Origin: a virus
IMG/VR virus record: IMGVR_UViG_3300031857_001193
Coordinates: 1-26,211 of that record
Length of the DNA stretch: 26,211 nucleotides
Strand: one strand, 5' to 3'
Made by a program: the position numbers and the translations under genes. Shown here piece by piece: positions 25,279-26,211 of this stretch; position 1 is the stretch's first letter, and each line of letters begins with the position of its first letter. The notes under the pieces are model-generated. The model saw only the letters and a list, made by a program, of their open reading frames with translations. It was not told the origin of the DNA and ran no database searches.

Positions 25279-26211
25279 TGCAAACCTCTCAAGTTTTAAG
25301 AGTTGCTGGTGACGTAAATATTGAAAAGGTACAGGTGGTAACACCGAATGGACTTTTTCAGGATATCACCAACCAAGTAATAGCGATACAAGTTTTTGAA
25401 GACTTGTTTTCGCCATTTATTACTGGCACGTTAGTTGTAAAAGATACATTAGATTTAATCAATTTGTTTCCATTTGTTGGTGAAGAGTTTGTTGAGATGA
25501 AAATTTCAACACCATCTTTAAAAGTTCCAATTGAAGGTAAGTTTTATATTTTTAAGATGACCAATCGTGAGATGGTTGGTGATCGTACAGTAGTTTATGA
25601 ACTACACTTTATCACTCAAGAAGCATTGATAGATCTAAACAAGCGACTAAGTAAAACCTTTTCTGGTAAGTGTTCTGATATTGCAAATACTTTGATGACG
25701 GATAAGACTGTTGGTCTACAACTGTCAAGAAAATTAAATGTAGAAGAATCTAAAAACAATACAAAGTTTGTATCCAATTTTTGGACTCCAGTTAGATGTT
25801 TAAACTACATTGCGAATACTGCAGTAAATAAAAATGGTTCACCATCGTATGTATTTTTTGAGAACAGAGCAGGGTTTAACTTTGTATCACTAGAAACTCT
25901 GTATACCAATAATGATGTGATGGAAGAATTTGTTTTTGATAACTATCAGCGTGACGATCTCGCTGGTGGTGGCTCAGCGAGAAATGTTCCAGAAGATTTT
26001 CGTCGTGTGAAAGAAATACATATTCCAACAGCGTTTGACTATATGGATCGTATTCGTTCTGGATTGTATGGATCTAAACAATATAGTTATGATTTAACAA
26101 CAAAACGATTTGGTAGTAAAAACTTTGATATGTTACAAAGTTTCCAAACAGACAAACACTTGAACCCATATGCAATGGCTGCAAAGACTGTTATCTATCG
26201 ATACGCTTCTG
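25278..26211 (+). CDS. 27: baseplate hub protein gp27-like, cut by window end
   Basis: At least 311 codons, open to the end of the window without a stop. The N-terminus MQTSQVLRVAGDVNIEKVQV, then FEDLFSPFITGTLVVKDTLD and LFPFVGEEFVEMKIS, fits the tube-like domain I of T4 gp27 and of phage hub proteins in general. Later parts (VSNFWTPVRCLNYIANTAVN, then YVFFENRAGFNFVSLETLYT) match the region of gp27 that builds the central cup. T4 gp27 is 391 residues, so about 80 more are expected. Partner gp5 is probably outside the window. The family call is by pattern and position after gp53. Confidence 0.75.
   Translation, partial: MQTSQVLRVAGDVNIEKVQVVTPNGLFQDITNQVIAIQVFEDLFSPFITGTLVVKDTLDLINLFPFVGEEFVEMKISTPSLKVPIEGKFYIFKMTNREMVGDRTVVYELHFITQEALIDLNKRLSKTFSGKCSDIANTLMTDKTVGLQLSRKLNVEESKNNTKFVSNFWTPVRCLNYIANTAVNKNGSPSYVFFENRAGFNFVSLETLYTNNDVMEEFVFDNYQRDDLAGGGSARNVPEDFRRVKEIHIPTAFDYMDRIRSGLYGSKQYSYDLTTKRFGSKNFDMLQSFQTDKHLNPYAMAAKTVIYRYAS

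Noticed and set aside
1-26211. Integrase, transposase, CRISPR array or attachment site
   Set aside because: No recombinase motifs, regularly spaced repeats or flanking duplications were seen. The content is that of a lytic T4-like phage.

Overview
The window is a contiguous piece of the genome of a T4-like (Straboviridae/Kyanoviridae-type) contractile-tailed phage. It holds a T4-style gene 33-59-32 block (late-transcription co-activator, helicase loader, ssDNA-binding protein) and recognisable relatives of T4 gp4, gp16, gp26, gp48, gp49, gp53, gp54/gp19 and gp27. Around these lies a dense array of small overlapping (ATGA) genes typical of T4-like phages of aquatic bacteria. No integrase, transposase, CRISPR array or canonical tRNA was seen. 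The host is inferred to be a proteobacterium, probably beta or gamma: the phage tmRNA encodes an ANDAQFALAA tag (E. coli-like, unlike alphaproteobacterial tags) and there is a small secreted protein of betaproteobacterial flavour. This host call is inference.

Layout. (1) 1-5560, + strand: an AAA+ ATPase followed by many small accessory genes, a metallophosphoesterase and a MazG-like NTP pyrophosphohydrolase. (2) 5556-9676, +: HAD nucleotidase, membrane protein, endonuclease VII-like resolvase, PhoH, GH19 endolysin, RecB/MGME1-like exonuclease. (3) 9648-13503, +: a circularly permuted two-piece tmRNA gene, then groES, a methyltransferase pair, a small secreted protein, a SleB-type hydrolase and a ClpP-like protease. 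(4) 13552-17959, +: GP88-like protein, small genes, then gp33-gp59-gp32. (5) 17982-18012: a bidirectional terminator between convergent blocks. (6) 18011-23642, - strand: gp4, a conserved protein, a tube/tube-initiator protein, a putative holin, small terminase, a gp26-like protein with a -1 overlapping extension, and a tape-measure-like protein. (7) 23643-23685: a divergent promoter region. (8) 23686-end, +: gp48, gp53 and the start of a gp27-like hub gene, cut by the window end.

How the parts fit. Late genes are probably read from TATAAATA/CCTAAATA promoters with the help of gp33. Early/middle genes appear to be read from at least five near-identical host-type promoters, TTG(T/C)(C/T)T-N17-TATAAT. 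Three of these place TATAAT exactly six bases before an ATG that has no Shine-Dalgarno, which predicts leaderless mRNAs.

The most notable elements are the permuted phage tmRNA, with a full G3-U acceptor stem and a readable tag; its clustering with phage GroES and ClpP as a possible protein-quality-control set; the TATAAT-N6-ATG leaderless promoter class; and a T8 slippery run followed at once by a stop at the end of the gp26-like gene. That last arrangement would fuse it to a start-less -1 frame just upstream of the tape-measure gene, as in lambda gpG-gpGT.
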